From positions 62,001 through 126,000 of the forward strand of contig DIBY01000028.1 of NCBI GenBank assembly GCA_002415135.1: DNA of 64,000 nucleotides. Reading direction: 5' to 3'. Both the position numbers and the translations under genes were made by a program. This DNA comes from Flavobacteriales bacterium UBA5040 (GTDB lineage: Bacteria > Bacteroidota > Bacteroidia > Flavobacteriales > Weeksellaceae). The notes beneath the pieces were generated by a model that did not search any database, was not told where the DNA came from, and was given only the letters and a program-made list of their open reading frames with translations. This document shows, piece after piece, positions 1 through 9,097 of this stretch (positions are counted from its first letter, which is position 1; each line of letters begins with the position of its first letter).

Positions 1-539
1 TAAGTTTTCGACCACGCAAAAGTTTTTGGCTCGGAACCTTGATCGCTCTAATTGGTATGACGGTTTTTGTAGGAGTTGACACGATTCTAAACTTACAACT
101 GGATTTTGCTTTTTTCCTGGGAATATTGTCAGGTGTTCTTTATGCCCTTTATATCTTGGTCAGTAAATCAGTTTTAGAAAAATTAGAAGTCGTTACCTTC
201 ATAACTTATAGTATGATCTTCAGTACCATTTTTCTTTTTATCATCAATGTCGCTTTCGGAGAACAGTTTTTTGGATTCTCAAATAAAGCCTGGATCTCCC
301 TTTTTGTTCAGGGAATTGTTTGTCAGTTAATCGCCTGGTTATTGATCAGTTATTCCACACAAAAAATGCGGGCAACCCGCGTTTCGTTAAGTTTATTGAG
401 TCAAGCTATATTCGCTACCATCTTGGCAGCCATCTTTGTTAATGAAAAGATCACCAATGTTCAGATGATTGGCAGTGTAATTATTTTAGCGGGAATCGCA
501 ACAACGTTTTATGAGAAAAACACAACGGTAAAATTATAA
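1..539 (+). CDS. EamA/DMT-family transporter, C-terminal part (5' end outside window)
   Basis: The frame is open from the window edge (first full codon at 3), so this is the C-terminal half of a longer gene. The visible part (about 179 codons) has four to five hydrophobic helices and ends with the usual short charged tail. The layout, with a helical pair, a charged turn (VLEKLEVVTF) and a final repeat containing LLSQAIFATILAAIFVNEK, matches the second EamA repeat of drug/metabolite transporters (ten helices). It acts in the inner membrane; the substrate cannot be told. The first ATG or TTG in the window is internal and is not the start. Confidence 0.75.
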   Translation, partial: SFRPRKSFWLGTLIALIGMTVFVGVDTILNLQLDFAFFLGILSGVLYALYILVSKSVLEKLEVVTFITYSMIFSTIFLFIINVAFGEQFFGFSNKAWISLFVQGIVCQLIAWLLISYSTQKMRATRVSLSLLSQAIFATILAAIFVNEKITNVQMIGSVIILAGIATTFYEKNTTVKL

Positions 540-844
540 TTTATATTGAAAGTAAATAAGCGCTTCTGATATCTAGGTTAGTTTCAGTTTTAATAAATTA
601 AAATTATAATCGCTACGTTTAAGATATTGCAATTAGGTTGCTCAAAACAGACAGTTTTAGAAGTAAATTGCCTTCTTTTGATAAAGAAACAATGTTTATG
701 TGATTATCTACTTCACCATAATTCTGAAAAATTACATGCAGCAGACCTGTTGTTAATGTTGCTTTCTCTATCTTTTTTGACGACGTTAAATTCACACTTG
801 CTTTATTCACATTAAATATCTATATTTGTTAAAAATAATTTAAT
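540..844. other. Intergenic region, no convincing gene
   Basis: About 305 AT-rich bases between the transporter and the azurin gene. Short overlapping open frames exist on both strands near 619-815, but they overlap each other, have no family signature and no promoter of their own. The right end holds the azurin promoter; nothing else is recognised. Confidence 0.5.
798..828 (+). promoter_or_regulatory. Bacteroidetes-type promoter of the azurin gene
   Basis: TTG at 798-800, 20-base spacer, then TATATTTG at 821-828, an exact TAnnTTTG -7 box. Transcription would start near 834, giving a leader of about 10 bases. Confidence 0.6.
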
Positions 845-1363
845 ATGATCTATTCTAAAATCAAATCAGCTTTCATGTTGCTAACAATCACGGGAACTCT
901 TTTAGTTTCGTGTAACAAAACTGAAAAAGAAGTGGTAGTAGATACTCCGGTTGAAACTGAAACTGTCACTCCTGATGTTGCCAAGCAAGACACCATCAAA
1001 ATCACTTTAAATGGTAATGATAAGATGCAGTACGACCTTTCAGAAATTGATGTTTATGAAGGACAGACTGTTGTTCTGACCTTGAACCATACCGGTACAA
1101 TGCCTATGGCTTCAATGGGGCATAACTTTGTACTATTGAAAAATGGTACTGATCTCGAAAAATTCGAGGCAGAAGCAGCGAAAGCTCAGAAAGATGGATA
1201 TATTCCAACTGACACAAGCGAAATTATCGCACATACCAAACTACTTGGTGGTGGAGAAAGTGACACAATAACTTTCCAGGCGCCAGAAAAAGGAACGTAT
1301 GATTTCCTTTGTTCATTCCCAGGACATTATTCTATGATGAAAGGGAAATTCAATGTAAAATAA
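845..1363 (+). CDS. Azurin-like type I copper lipoprotein
   Basis: Blue copper (cupredoxin) electron carrier. The N-terminus is a lipoprotein signal with lipobox LVSC (Cys23), followed by a Thr/Glu/Val linker to about residue 48. The azurin fold follows. The expected copper ligands are present: His93 in MGHNF, then Cys156, His161 and Met165 in FLCSFPGHYSMMKG, with the Cys-x4-His-x3-Met spacing of azurin. The protein is therefore probably anchored on the periplasmic face of a membrane, where it passes single electrons or binds copper. It opens a run of copper genes (to 9040) but has its own promoter and terminator. Function as azurin is secure from the ligands; its redox partner is unknown. 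Confidence 0.92.
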   Translation: MIYSKIKSAFMLLTITGTLLVSCNKTEKEVVVDTPVETETVTPDVAKQDTIKITLNGNDKMQYDLSEIDVYEGQTVVLTLNHTGTMPMASMGHNFVLLKNGTDLEKFEAEAAKAQKDGYIPTDTSEIIAHTKLLGGGESDTITFQAPEKGTYDFLCSFPGHYSMMKGKFNVK

Positions 1364-1396
1364 TTTTTAGAGATTTGTAATCTCTTGGATTTTTTA

Positions 1397-1439
1397 AATA
1401 AAAGGATTGGTAAGTTTTTACTGATCCTTTTATTTTTTA
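1397..1439 (+). terminator. Rho-independent terminator after the azurin gene
   Basis: AATAAAAGGAT (1397-1407) pairs with ATCCTTTTATT (1424-1434), 11 bp, with further partial pairing inside, followed by a T-rich tail. Confidence 0.75.
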
Positions 1440-1534
1440 CGCTCAATTCATTAAAGTCGAATTTCTGCCCAGAAATAATTCAAGTTAATTAGTAAATTAT
1501 TTAAACTTACAAAAAATAAAATTAAATTTTAGAA

Positions 1535-1954
1535 ATGAAAGAAACGATGTTAATTCTTCACTTTATTGGTTTGGCCATGGGCGTAGGAACCAGTTTTGCG
1601 CATATGTTTTTAGGACCTACTTTATCTAAATTAACACGAGCCGAAGCCGAGACATTCAAAACTCAAACGAAAGGTTTAAGTCTTATGGGAACGGTGGGGA
1701 CCGTTGTGCTACTTGGTTCTGGAATCTATCTCATCATTCCCTATTGGCCCGTCATTTTGACCTTGCCACTTTTAATTGCGAAACTGGTATTATTTGTTGT
1801 TTTGGTGGTATTGATCATTCTTATCAACCTCGGAGCCCGGAATAATTATCAAAATCAAGACCTTGCAACTCTAAAGCGGATAGAGCTCCTGGGGAAAATT
1901 TCCATGGTTATTGGTGTTGCGATCGTGATTCTCGCGGTTAATGTTTTTAATTAA
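1535..1954 (+). CDS. Small four-helix inner-membrane protein of unknown function
   Basis: 139 residues, almost entirely hydrophobic, with about four membrane segments (near 5-28, 48-68, 72-97 and 118-138). His9 (LHFIGLAMGVG) and His23 (FAHMF) lie in the first helix, a pattern also seen in small CopD- or DUF2269-like membrane proteins, but no family can be assigned with confidence. It sits between azurin and the HYC_CC_PP gene with terminators or long gaps on both sides, so it is probably transcribed alone. A link to copper handling is suggested only by position. Confidence 0.7.
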   Translation: MKETMLILHFIGLAMGVGTSFAHMFLGPTLSKLTRAEAETFKTQTKGLSLMGTVGTVVLLGSGIYLIIPYWPVILTLPLLIAKLVLFVVLVVLIILINLGARNNYQNQDLATLKRIELLGKISMVIGVAIVILAVNVFN

Positions 1955-2055
1955 ACAGAACTTTTGAAAGACAAGAACCTCATTTATATTGCTTTCAAAA
2001 AGTAATACGATGTTTGTCCCACTGAAAGTTAGTTGAGAAATGGAGGACGAATATT

Positions 2056-2229
2056 TTATTCCGAAAAATCTCCACCTTGATCTTTGGTTCCTGTGTACAA
2101 TAGATTCATAGGATGGTCTAATTCTTTTTGTTTTATATTGATTTCAGTCCACGCTATATTTTTATCACAGGTGTTGATGGTTTCAAATATTACGGCAGAA
2201 AATATATTCTGGATAATTTCGAAAATCAT
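2056..2229 (-). CDS. Possible small protein or gene remnant, 57 residues
   Basis: An ATG at 2227-2229 opens a 57-codon frame ending with TAA at 2056-2058. The peptide begins MIFEIIQNIF and ends with NLLYTGTKDQGGDFSE. Its composition (mixed polar/hydrophobic, one Cys, one Trp) looks more protein-like than the surrounding non-coding frames, and it may be the C-terminal remnant of a longer protein, because an in-frame stop lies only a few codons upstream. No family is recognised. It could also be chance. Confidence 0.3.
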   Translation of the reverse strand: MIFEIIQNIFSAVIFETINTCDKNIAWTEINIKQKELDHPMNLLYTGTKDQGGDFSE

Positions 2230-2359
2230 GAGCGCTGAATGATGATTTCAATTAATCTCTCAATCTCATGAGATAATCCCTTAGTTCGGTGTAATTATTG
2301 CTCTATCAATTCGCTTTGGATATATTATTAAATATCATACTCATAAGATTAATAAATAA

Positions 2360-2389
2360 TTGCTAAAGTTTTTTTTAATTATAAATTTG
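2360..2389 (+). promoter_or_regulatory. Bacteroidetes-type promoter of the HYC_CC_PP gene
   Basis: TTG at 2360-2362, 19-base spacer, TAAATTTG at 2382-2389 (exact TAnnTTTG). A second exact box, TATTTTTG, overlaps at 2390-2397. The start codon follows at 2415. Confidence 0.6.
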
Positions 2390-2414
2390 TATTTTTGTAC
2401 TCAATATCAATCAA

Positions 2415-2792
2415 TTGAAAAAGTATCTGGCCATAATGTTTACGTTCTTCTATTTCGGATTTTCATCCGGGATGGTCTATAACGTGCATTATTGTCTGGA
2501 TCAAATTTTTGTTTCTTCCACTTCTTCCTCTAAAACATGTGAACTGTGTGGAACCAAAAAAGAAAAGGATTGTTGTAAGAGTGAAATTAAGATCTTGAAA
2601 ACTGACGTTGCTCAGAAAGCCGATATTTCATTTATAAATAACGCTCCTTTAGTAGCAATTGTTCCTGAAGTTATCTACGCGGAGTTTTTGATGCCTATTG
2701 TAGAACGGAATCAATTTTCTGTACAGGTTAACGCGCCACCGGACAAAGCAGAACTTCCTCTCTTTATTTCTTATTGTAATTTTAGAATTTAG
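2415..2792 (+). CDS. HYC_CC_PP family protein
   Basis: 125 residues with an N-terminal hydrophobic export segment (MKKYLAIMFTFFYFGFSSG). The three short motifs that name this Bacteroidetes family are all present: HYC in NVHYCLD (residues 25-27), CC in KDCCKSE, and PP in NAPPDK. A CELCG motif precedes the CC pair, so the N-terminal half has six Cys including a possible metal site. The start is TTG; no in-frame ATG lies upstream, and the promoter boxes end 26 bases before it. It directly precedes a DUF3347 gene and the copper ATPase, the usual setting of this family, which suggests periplasmic metal binding. The exact role is unknown. Confidence 0.85.
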   Translation: MKKYLAIMFTFFYFGFSSGMVYNVHYCLDQIFVSSTSSSKTCELCGTKKEKDCCKSEIKILKTDVAQKADISFINNAPLVAIVPEVIYAEFLMPIVERNQFSVQVNAPPDKAELPLFISYCNFRI

Positions 2793-2890
2793 AATCGATC
2801 CATCGTTTTTCACTTGAAGAATGATGCTCAACTGTGTCCAAATATTTTTTTGGACTTCCTCTATTTTAAAACAATCTAAAATTTATTACA

Positions 2891-3361
2891 ATGAAAAAGT
2901 TAATTTTCACAGCCCTATTCTCTGTATTTTCAATTCTAAAACTGTCGGCTCAAAAGAGCGATTCGTCCATTTCAAAACTGTATCAAAATTACTTGAACAT
3001 CAAAACAGCTTTGGTTTCAGATAATTCTGATGACGCTTCTAAAGCAGCCAATGCTTTTATTAAATCAGCCTCAATGGTTGATTACAAAGTTTTATCGGAA
3101 GGTAATCTAGATGTCTTGAGAAAAGGTGCAAGTACGATCGCAGACAGCAGAAGCATTGAAACGCAGAGAGAATCATTTAATGGTCTTTCTAAAAATATGA
3201 TTGCACTCGCGAAAAATTTTAAACTTGCGGACGATACCGTTTTTGTTCAGTACTGCCCAATGGCAGATGCAAGCTGGTTGAGCGCCGAAAAAGCCGTCAA
3301 AAATCCTTATTATGGAAAATCCATGTTGACGTGTGGCAGTGTGAAATCTGAAATAAAATAA
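2891..3361 (+). CDS. DUF3347 domain protein, periplasmic copper-associated
   Basis: 156 residues. A Sec signal peptide (MKKLIFTALFSVFSILKLSAQ) is followed by a DUF3347 domain over most of the mature protein: an alpha-helical N-terminal part, then the signature VQYCPMADASWLSAE and NPYYGKSMLTCG. The same domain occurs at the end of CusB-like efflux adaptors, where the Cys/Met/His cluster is associated with metal binding. Here it stands alone. It lies 98 bases after the HYC_CC_PP gene and 178 before copA, so it fits a periplasmic copper buffer or chaperone; that role is inference. Confidence 0.88.
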   Translation: MKKLIFTALFSVFSILKLSAQKSDSSISKLYQNYLNIKTALVSDNSDDASKAANAFIKSASMVDYKVLSEGNLDVLRKGASTIADSRSIETQRESFNGLSKNMIALAKNFKLADDTVFVQYCPMADASWLSAEKAVKNPYYGKSMLTCGSVKSEIK

Positions 3362-3437
3362 ACTACTTTAAGAATGCATGAACTGATTTTCAGATTATTG
3401 TAAATTTGAATAGTTAGTTCATGTTCAAAATTTCAAC

Positions 3438-3498
3438 AACCTTTTCTGAGTCCAACAATCAAAGAAATATAAATTTCTCATTGTTGGTCAGAAGGGTT
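3438..3498 (+). promoter_or_regulatory. Long imperfect hairpin upstream of copA
   Basis: Nested inverted repeats fold 61 bases. AGAAAT (3463-3468) pairs with ATTTCT (3473-3478) around an ATAA loop. CCAACAAT (3452-3459) pairs with ATTGTTGG (3480-3487). An outer arm, TTTTCTGA (3442-3449) with TCAGAAGG (3488-3495), adds pairs and two G-T wobbles. No T-run follows, so it is not a normal terminator. It could be a riboregulator, an RNA-stability element or a degenerate mobile palindrome. Confidence 0.5.
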
Positions 3499-3539
3499 TA
3501 AGGATTTCTTTCACGAGCAATTAATTTAAACATTTTTCA

Positions 3540-6035
3540 ATGAAACACATTTATCATATCCATGGAATGACTTGTGGCGGTTGTCGGGGTCATGTAGAAA
3601 AAACACTCTCTAATATAGAAGGAGTTTCAAGCGTTTCTGTAGATTTAGAAAAAGCAGAAGCAAGCATCGAAATGGGTTCTCATATTCCCCTCGAAAAATT
3701 TCAGGAAGCTCTGAAAAAAGATGGTGATCAATATACCATTCATAATCCCGGTGAACATCACCATATTGAACCGAAACAAGAAAAACCGAAAGTAAAAGGA
3801 AACGGAACTTTCTACTGCCCAATGCACTGCGAAGGTGAGAAAACGTACGACAAAGCGGGCGATTGTCCGGTCTGCGGAATGGATCTGGTAGAAGAACAAA
3901 AAGTAAGCAGTTCGAATTCGGAACAATGGACTTGTCCAATGCATCCCGAAATTATCAGGGATGAACCTGGAGCATGTCCTAATTGTGGGATGGATCTGGT
4001 ACCGATGCAACCTGATATTTCTGCGGAAGAAAAGACCTATAAAAAATTACTGAAGAAATTATGGATTGCCAGTATTTTTACTTTACCCATTTTTTTAATG
4101 GCAATGAGTGAAATGATTCCAAACAATCCTTTGTACAAGTTGATGGAGCAAAAATACTGGAACTGGGTTCAGTTTGCTTTGTCGATTCCAGTTGTGTTTT
4201 ATGCAACCTGGATGTTTTTTGAACGTGCTTATAAAAGTATCAAGACCTGGAATCTTAATATGTTTACATTGATTGGAATTGGCGCTGGAGCCGCTTTCCT
4301 TTTTAGTGTTTTTGGAATGTTTTTCCCGGATATTTTCCCGCAGCAATTTAAATCGCATACTGGAGCAGTTCACGTTTATTTTGAGGCAGCCACGGTGATT
4401 TTGACTTTAGTTTTACTGGGACAGGTATTAGAAGCAAGAGCACACAGCAAAACAAATTCTGCAGTTAAAGAATTATTAAAACTCGCACCGAACCGTGCCA
4501 TTAGAGTTAAAGACGGAGTTGAAGAAGAAGTGACCATTGAACAAATAGTTTTAGGTGACATCCTTCGGGTAAAACCGGGTGAAAAAATTCCCGTGGATGG
4601 TGCCATTACAGAGGGTGAAACTTCGGTGGATGAGTCGATGATCACGGGTGAACCGATTCCTGTAACCAAATCAATAGACGACCAAGTAAGTAGCGGAACC
4701 ATTAATGGTAACCAATCATTTTTAATGAAAGCCGAGAAAGTGGGATCAGACACTTTACTGTCTCAAATTGTGGAAATGGTCAATAATGCCAGTCGCAGTC
4801 GTGCACCTATTCAAAAGTTAGCCGATACCGTTTCTGGTTATTTTGTGCCAATTGTTGTACTAATTTCTGTTATTACTTTCATCGTATGGGCAGTTTTTGG
4901 GCCACAACCGGTTTATGTTTATGCTTTTGTAAATGCGATTGCAGTGTTGATTATTGCCTGTCCATGTGCTTTAGGATTAGCAACACCAATGTCTGTAATG
5001 GTCGGTGTTGGCAAAGGTGCTCAAAACGGAGTATTGATAAAAAACGCCGAGGCTTTAGAAAAAATGGATAAGGTGGACACTTTGATTATTGATAAAACAG
5101 GAACCATTACCGAAGGAAAACCAACCGTTGAAAAAATAGGAGTTTTCGGCGATCAATTTACAGAAAAAGAAGTTCTACAGTTCATCGTTTCTTTAAATAA
5201 GATGAGCGAACATCCTTTAGCAGATGCGACGGTAAAATATGGAAAAGAACAAAATATAGAAATTATTAATGCTGAAAATTTCAGTGCAGTTACAGGTAAA
5301 GGTGTAGAAGGAAAGGTCAACGGAAAAAAAGTCGATTTAGGTAATGCCAAAATGATGGAATATGCCCAAGCTGAAATTACTTCTGAAATGGAAACTGAAG
5401 CCCAGAATTTTCAAAAGCAGGGGAAAACAGTTTCGTACTTATCTGTAGAGGGGAAAGTTGCGGGATATGTAGTGATTGGTGACAAAATAAAACCGACCAG
5501 TGCAAAAGCAATTAAAGAATTAATGGAAAAAGACATTGATGTCATCATGCTTACGGGTGACAACCATGATACTGCTCAAGCGGTTGCCAAAGAACTCAAT
5601 CTTGTCCATTTTAAAGCCGGAATGTTACCTGAAAATAAACTTAAGGAAGTAGAGAAACTTCAGAAAAGTGGAAAAATAGTGGCGATGGCGGGAGACGGAA
5701 TTAATGATGCACCTGCCTTGGCAAAAAGTGATGTCGGAATCGCCATGGGAACCGGGACTGATGTTGCAATCGAAAGTGCGATGATTACTTTGGTACAAGG
5801 CGATTTGCACGGAATTGTAAAAGCAAGAAACCTAAGCGACGCGGTGATGAAGAATATCAAACAAAACTTATTTTTTGCTTTAGGTTATAATATACTAGGA
5901 ATTCCAATTGCAGCGGGAGTTTTGTTTCCAGTTTTCGGAATCCTTTTATCTCCGATGATTGCAGCGCTGGCAATGAGTTTCAGTTCCGTATCAGTGATCG
6001 GTAATTCACTACGTTTAAAAAACATTAAAATTTAA
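3540..6035 (+). CDS. copA: Copper-translocating P-type ATPase
   Basis: 831 residues; pumps Cu+ out of the cytoplasm using ATP. Domains in order: an N-terminal heavy-metal-associated domain with GMTCGGC (Cys12, Cys15); two heavy-metal-binding modules of the CPMH...CPxCGMDL type (Cys93-Cys112 and Cys132-Cys149); eight membrane helices with the CPC transport motif (Cys474-Pro475-Cys476); the phosphorylation site DKTGT (Asp518); the nucleotide-domain His-Pro of SEHPLAD (His558); and GDGINDAP near the end of the soluble part. CPC with the preceding motifs assigns it to the P1B-1 class (Cu+/Ag+). It is followed after 10 bases by the DUF305 gene and then the multicopper oxidase, so the three are likely one transcript for copper export and periplasmic oxidation. 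Confidence 0.96.
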   Translation: MKHIYHIHGMTCGGCRGHVEKTLSNIEGVSSVSVDLEKAEASIEMGSHIPLEKFQEALKKDGDQYTIHNPGEHHHIEPKQEKPKVKGNGTFYCPMHCEGEKTYDKAGDCPVCGMDLVEEQKVSSSNSEQWTCPMHPEIIRDEPGACPNCGMDLVPMQPDISAEEKTYKKLLKKLWIASIFTLPIFLMAMSEMIPNNPLYKLMEQKYWNWVQFALSIPVVFYATWMFFERAYKSIKTWNLNMFTLIGIGAGAAFLFSVFGMFFPDIFPQQFKSHTGAVHVYFEAATVILTLVLLGQVLEARAHSKTNSAVKELLKLAPNRAIRVKDGVEEEVTIEQIVLGDILRVKPGEKIPVDGAITEGETSVDESMITGEPIPVTKSIDDQVSSGTINGNQSFLMKAEKVGSDTLLSQIVEMVNNASRSRAPIQKLADTVSGYFVPIVVLISVITFIVWAVFGPQPVYVYAFVNAIAVLIIACPCALGLATPMSVMVGVGKGAQNGVLIKNAEALEKMDKVDTLIIDKTGTITEGKPTVEKIGVFGDQFTEKEVLQFIVSLNKMSEHPLADATVKYGKEQNIEIINAENFSAVTGKGVEGKVNGKKVDLGNAKMMEYAQAEITSEMETEAQNFQKQGKTVSYLSVEGKVAGYVVIGDKIKPTSAKAIKELMEKDIDVIMLTGDNHDTAQAVAKELNLVHFKAGMLPENKLKEVEKLQKSGKIVAMAGDGINDAPALAKSDVGIAMGTGTDVAIESAMITLVQGDLHGIVKARNLSDAVMKNIKQNLFFALGYNILGIPIAAGVLFPVFGILLSPMIAALAMSFSSVSVIGNSLRLKNIKI

Positions 6036-6045
6036 AAATAAAATA

Positions 6046-6528
6046 ATGGATAATTCAATGGACCACTCAAAAAGTAACGTGTACACCAAATTTGTTTTAA
6101 TGCTTGCTGCCTCATTTGTAGCGATGTACATTACCATGTATCTCAATACCTATGAACTGGATCATGTTTATTTCAGCATGACCAGATTTTATATGGTATG
6201 TCTTGGAATTTCTGCGATGGCTTTGATCATGTTCTTTTTTATGCGAAAAATGTACAAGAATAAGCAAAAAAACCTTGGAATAATAGTGGGAAGTGTAGGT
6301 TTGTTTTTCGCTGCGCTAGGTTTGGTTCGCGAGCAAAGTCCTGTCGTAGGTGATGTTCTTTGGATGAAAGGAATGATACCCCACCACTCAATCGCAATTT
6401 TAACAAGTGAAAGAGCGGATATTAAAGATCCTGAAGTAAAAAAATTAGCAGAAAGCATCATTTCTGCGCAGAGAAAAGAAATAGAAGAAATGAAAACAAT
6501 GATAAAAAGATTAGAAAATGAAAAATAA
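6046..6528 (+). CDS. DUF305 family membrane-anchored protein
   Basis: 160 residues. A short Met/His-containing N-terminus (MDNSMDHSKS) is followed by three membrane helices (about 12-32, 43-65 and 78-94). A C-terminal periplasmic DUF305 segment carries the family pattern WMKGMIPHHSIAILTSERADI and ends with a charged helix rich in Glu/Lys. DUF305 proteins are ferritin-like helical bundles often found with copper resistance genes. Its stop lies 11 bases inside the multicopper oxidase gene, so translation is probably coupled. A role in holding copper near CopA and the oxidase is plausible but unproven. Confidence 0.87.
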   Translation: MDNSMDHSKSNVYTKFVLMLAASFVAMYITMYLNTYELDHVYFSMTRFYMVCLGISAMALIMFFFMRKMYKNKQKNLGIIVGSVGLFFAALGLVREQSPVVGDVLWMKGMIPHHSIAILTSERADIKDPEVKKLAESIISAQRKEIEEMKTMIKRLENEK

Positions 6529-9040
6529 GATACCCAACTTTTTCAAATTATGCACGCTCCTCTTTCTCGTCGTATCGGTTCAGGGGTTTTCTCAGGACCA
6601 TACCATGCATGTGGAGAAAAAAGAGACCGCAAAAGAAGATGGCAATGGCAAAATTTCTTTTGGCGGTAAAACAGTTCGTTATGATCTTTACGTAAAAGAC
6701 ACGCTTGTTAATTTTAGCGGAAAACCCGCTAGAGCCATTGCCACGAATGGAAAATTGCAGGCACCAACTTTATATTTTAAAGAAGGCGACACGGCAGAAA
6801 TTTACCTTCACAACCAGTTGAAAGAAAATGCCGGTCTTCACTGGCACGGTGTGATTCTGCCCAATGAAATGGATGGTGTTCCTTATCTAACAACGAAAGA
6901 AGTTAAACCCGGTGAAACGCATCTCTACAAATTTCGTATTTCTCAAAATGGAACCTATTGGTATCATTCTCATGAAGGAACTCAAGAGCAGATCGGCATG
7001 AATGGTATTTTGGTTTTCCAAAAAAGAGATGGTCAGCCTGACAAAAAATTCGATGCTGATATTCCGGTTCTTCTTGGAGAATGGACGGATGAAAATCCAA
7101 AACAAATTATGCGTCGTCTGCACATGGATCAGGGAGATTATTGGTCAGTGAAAAAAGGTACCGTTCAAAGTTATTCCGAGGCAGCGAAAGTTGGTCATTT
7201 CGGCACCAAACTTCTCAATGAATGGAAACGAATGGAAGCCATGGATGTGAGCGATGTTTACTACAATAATTTTCTCATCAATGGTAAAATTTCCTCGGAT
7301 TATAAAAATTTAAAAGCCGGTGATAAAGTTCATCTGCGCGTTGTCAACGGTGGATCCTCGTCTTATTTCTGGTTGAATTATGGTGGCGGAAAGTTCACTG
7401 TGATCGGCAATGATGGAAACGAAGTAGAACCCGTGGAGGTCGACCGATTGATTGTTGGCGTTTCTGAAACCTATGATATTGTGGTGACCATCCCCGAAAA
7501 TAAAAGTTTTGAATTTCGTGCCACGTCTGAAGATCGGCAAGGTCACGCTTCGCTATATTTAGGAGATGGAGAAAAAGTTGATGCGCCTAATCTGCCAAAG
7601 TTGATGCTTTTTGAAGGCATGAAAATGATGAACGGCATGATGGAAATGAGTGGTGATATGAAACCGATGACCATGACGATGGGTAATCAAATGATGGATA
7701 TGAATGAAGTCATGTATCCCGAGATTCCAGAGAGTCAAAGGATGCAGACGATGAAGCATATGAATGAAATGATGGGGATGAAGGATAAATCTTCAGACAT
7801 GGAAATGGATCATAGCAAGATGGATCACGGAGCGATGGATATGAAAGCTGACATGACTAAAGATTCCAAGGAAATAGATCACAGCAAAATGGATCACAGC
7901 GAAATGAAAATGGATTCTGACAAAGAAGTTGATCACAGTAAAATGGATCACAGCAAAATGGACATGAACTCTGATATGAAAATGAAAGATGATAAAATGG
8001 ATCACAGTATGCATAATATGGATGAGTCTGATTCGAAAACAATCAAACGACTGAGTTACAATATGTTGAAAGCTCCATTTAAAACAATCTTGCCTGATGA
8101 CAATGTAAAGGAATTAAATTTTACTTTGGAAGGAAACATGAGAAACTACCTGTGGACTTTGGATAATAAAACGGTAGCCGAAAGTGACAAAATTTTAATT
8201 AAAAAAGGTCAGGTTGTACGAATTACGATGTATAATAATTCGATGATGCGTCATCCGATGCACCTTCATGGACATGATTTCCGTTTGATAAATTCCAAAG
8301 GCGAATATTCTCCACTGAAAAATGTGGTCGATATGGCACCGATGGAAACCAATACTATCGAATTTGCAGCGAATCAGGACGGTGACTGGTTTTTCCATTG
8401 TCATATCCTTTATCACATGATGGGCGGAATGGGAAAAGTTTTCGAGTATGAAAATTCAGCACCTAATCCGCAGTTACCAAATAAAGAAGCAGCTTATCGA
8501 AAATTTTTGAAAACGAATCAGATGATCAGCACTAAAGCGATGTTGGATGTAGCTTCTAATAAATTGCATTTTGAAAATATGACCATGGTTGGTGCGCGTT
8601 GGATGAATGTTAATGAGTTTCACAGCAACTACCAATTTGATCATTACGAAGGAAGTGTAAAAGTTGGACGCTTTCTGGGGAAATACCAATGGGCAATGCC
8701 TTACGTCGGTTTCAGAACTCAGAAAACCCACGACTTGGCAAAAACCTGGTTCGGACAAAACGTAATGCCGCAAAATGAAAACGTAGCGATTGCGGGGATT
8801 CGGTATATTTTACCATTTTTGGTTACAGCCGATGCTAACGTTGATCACAATGGGAAAGTACGCCTGGAATTGAGCAGAGAAGGAATTCCGATCTCTCCAA
8901 GAATTCGCGGAAGTTTTGCCGTCAATTCTGATAAAGAATTTGATTTTGGACTAAAATATATAGTGCAAAAATGGGTTTCAATATCCACGAACTATGATAG
9001 TGAGTTTGGGTTTGGAGCTGGTTTGACGTTTATGTATTAA
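6518..9040 (+). CDS. CopA-family multicopper oxidase with Met/His-rich linker and CopB-like C-terminal part
   Basis: 840 residues, well above the usual 550-650 of this oxidase family. A signal peptide (ends near FSQ, residue 26) leads into three cupredoxin domains. Copper ligands are visible in HWHG (108-111), YWYHSHE (147-153), HPMHLHGHDF (about 579) and HCHILYHMMGGM (about 627). Between the second and third domains (about 367-515) lies a Met/Asp/His/Lys-rich stretch with repeated MDHSKMDH-like units, probably a Cu+ sponge. After the oxidase (about 645-840) comes a region with Asn/Gly-rich alternating strands ending in GAGLTFMY with a terminal aromatic residue, similar to the barrel of CopB-type outer-membrane copper proteins. 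The oxidase assignment is secure; the barrel assignment is inference. Confidence 0.93.
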   Translation: MKNKIPNFFKLCTLLFLVVSVQGFSQDHTMHVEKKETAKEDGNGKISFGGKTVRYDLYVKDTLVNFSGKPARAIATNGKLQAPTLYFKEGDTAEIYLHNQLKENAGLHWHGVILPNEMDGVPYLTTKEVKPGETHLYKFRISQNGTYWYHSHEGTQEQIGMNGILVFQKRDGQPDKKFDADIPVLLGEWTDENPKQIMRRLHMDQGDYWSVKKGTVQSYSEAAKVGHFGTKLLNEWKRMEAMDVSDVYYNNFLINGKISSDYKNLKAGDKVHLRVVNGGSSSYFWLNYGGGKFTVIGNDGNEVEPVEVDRLIVGVSETYDIVVTIPENKSFEFRATSEDRQGHASLYLGDGEKVDAPNLPKLMLFEGMKMMNGMMEMSGDMKPMTMTMGNQMMDMNEVMYPEIPESQRMQTMKHMNEMMGMKDKSSDMEMDHSKMDHGAMDMKADMTKDSKEIDHSKMDHSEMKMDSDKEVDHSKMDHSKMDMNSDMKMKDDKMDHSMHNMDESDSKTIKRLSYNMLKAPFKTILPDDNVKELNFTLEGNMRNYLWTLDNKTVAESDKILIKKGQVVRITMYNNSMMRHPMHLHGHDFRLINSKGEYSPLKNVVDMAPMETNTIEFAANQDGDWFFHCHILYHMMGGMGKVFEYENSAPNPQLPNKEAAYRKFLKTNQMISTKAMLDVASNKLHFENMTMVGARWMNVNEFHSNYQFDHYEGSVKVGRFLGKYQWAMPYVGFRTQKTHDLAKTWFGQNVMPQNENVAIAGIRYILPFLVTADANVDHNGKVRLELSREGIPISPRIRGSFAVNSDKEFDFGLKYIVQKWVSISTNYDSEFGFGAGLTFMY

Positions 9041-9063
9041 ATTCTGCGATCTGCATTATTATC

Positions 9064-9097
9064 AGCCGTCTTAGCAATAAGGCGGCTTTTATTTTTT
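9064..9097 (+). terminator. Terminator after the multicopper oxidase
   Basis: AGCCGTCTTA (9064-9073) pairs with TAAGGCGGCT (9078-9087), 10 bp with one G-T pair, followed by TTTATTTTTTT. It overlaps the end of the convergent psd gene. Confidence 0.8.

Larger units (their letters stand above)
1955..2414. other. Intergenic region with one small minus-strand open frame
   Basis: About 460 bases. The only structured content seen is a 57-codon minus-strand frame (2056-2229, listed separately) and the promoter of the next gene. No tRNA or strong hairpin was recognised. Confidence 0.5.

Noticed and set aside
619..815. Overlapping 60-codon frames on opposite strands
   Set aside because: No recognisable domain, no promoter boxes; probably chance.
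7793..8042. His-rich minus-strand frames
   Set aside because: They are the complement of the Met/Asp/His repeat in the multicopper oxidase.
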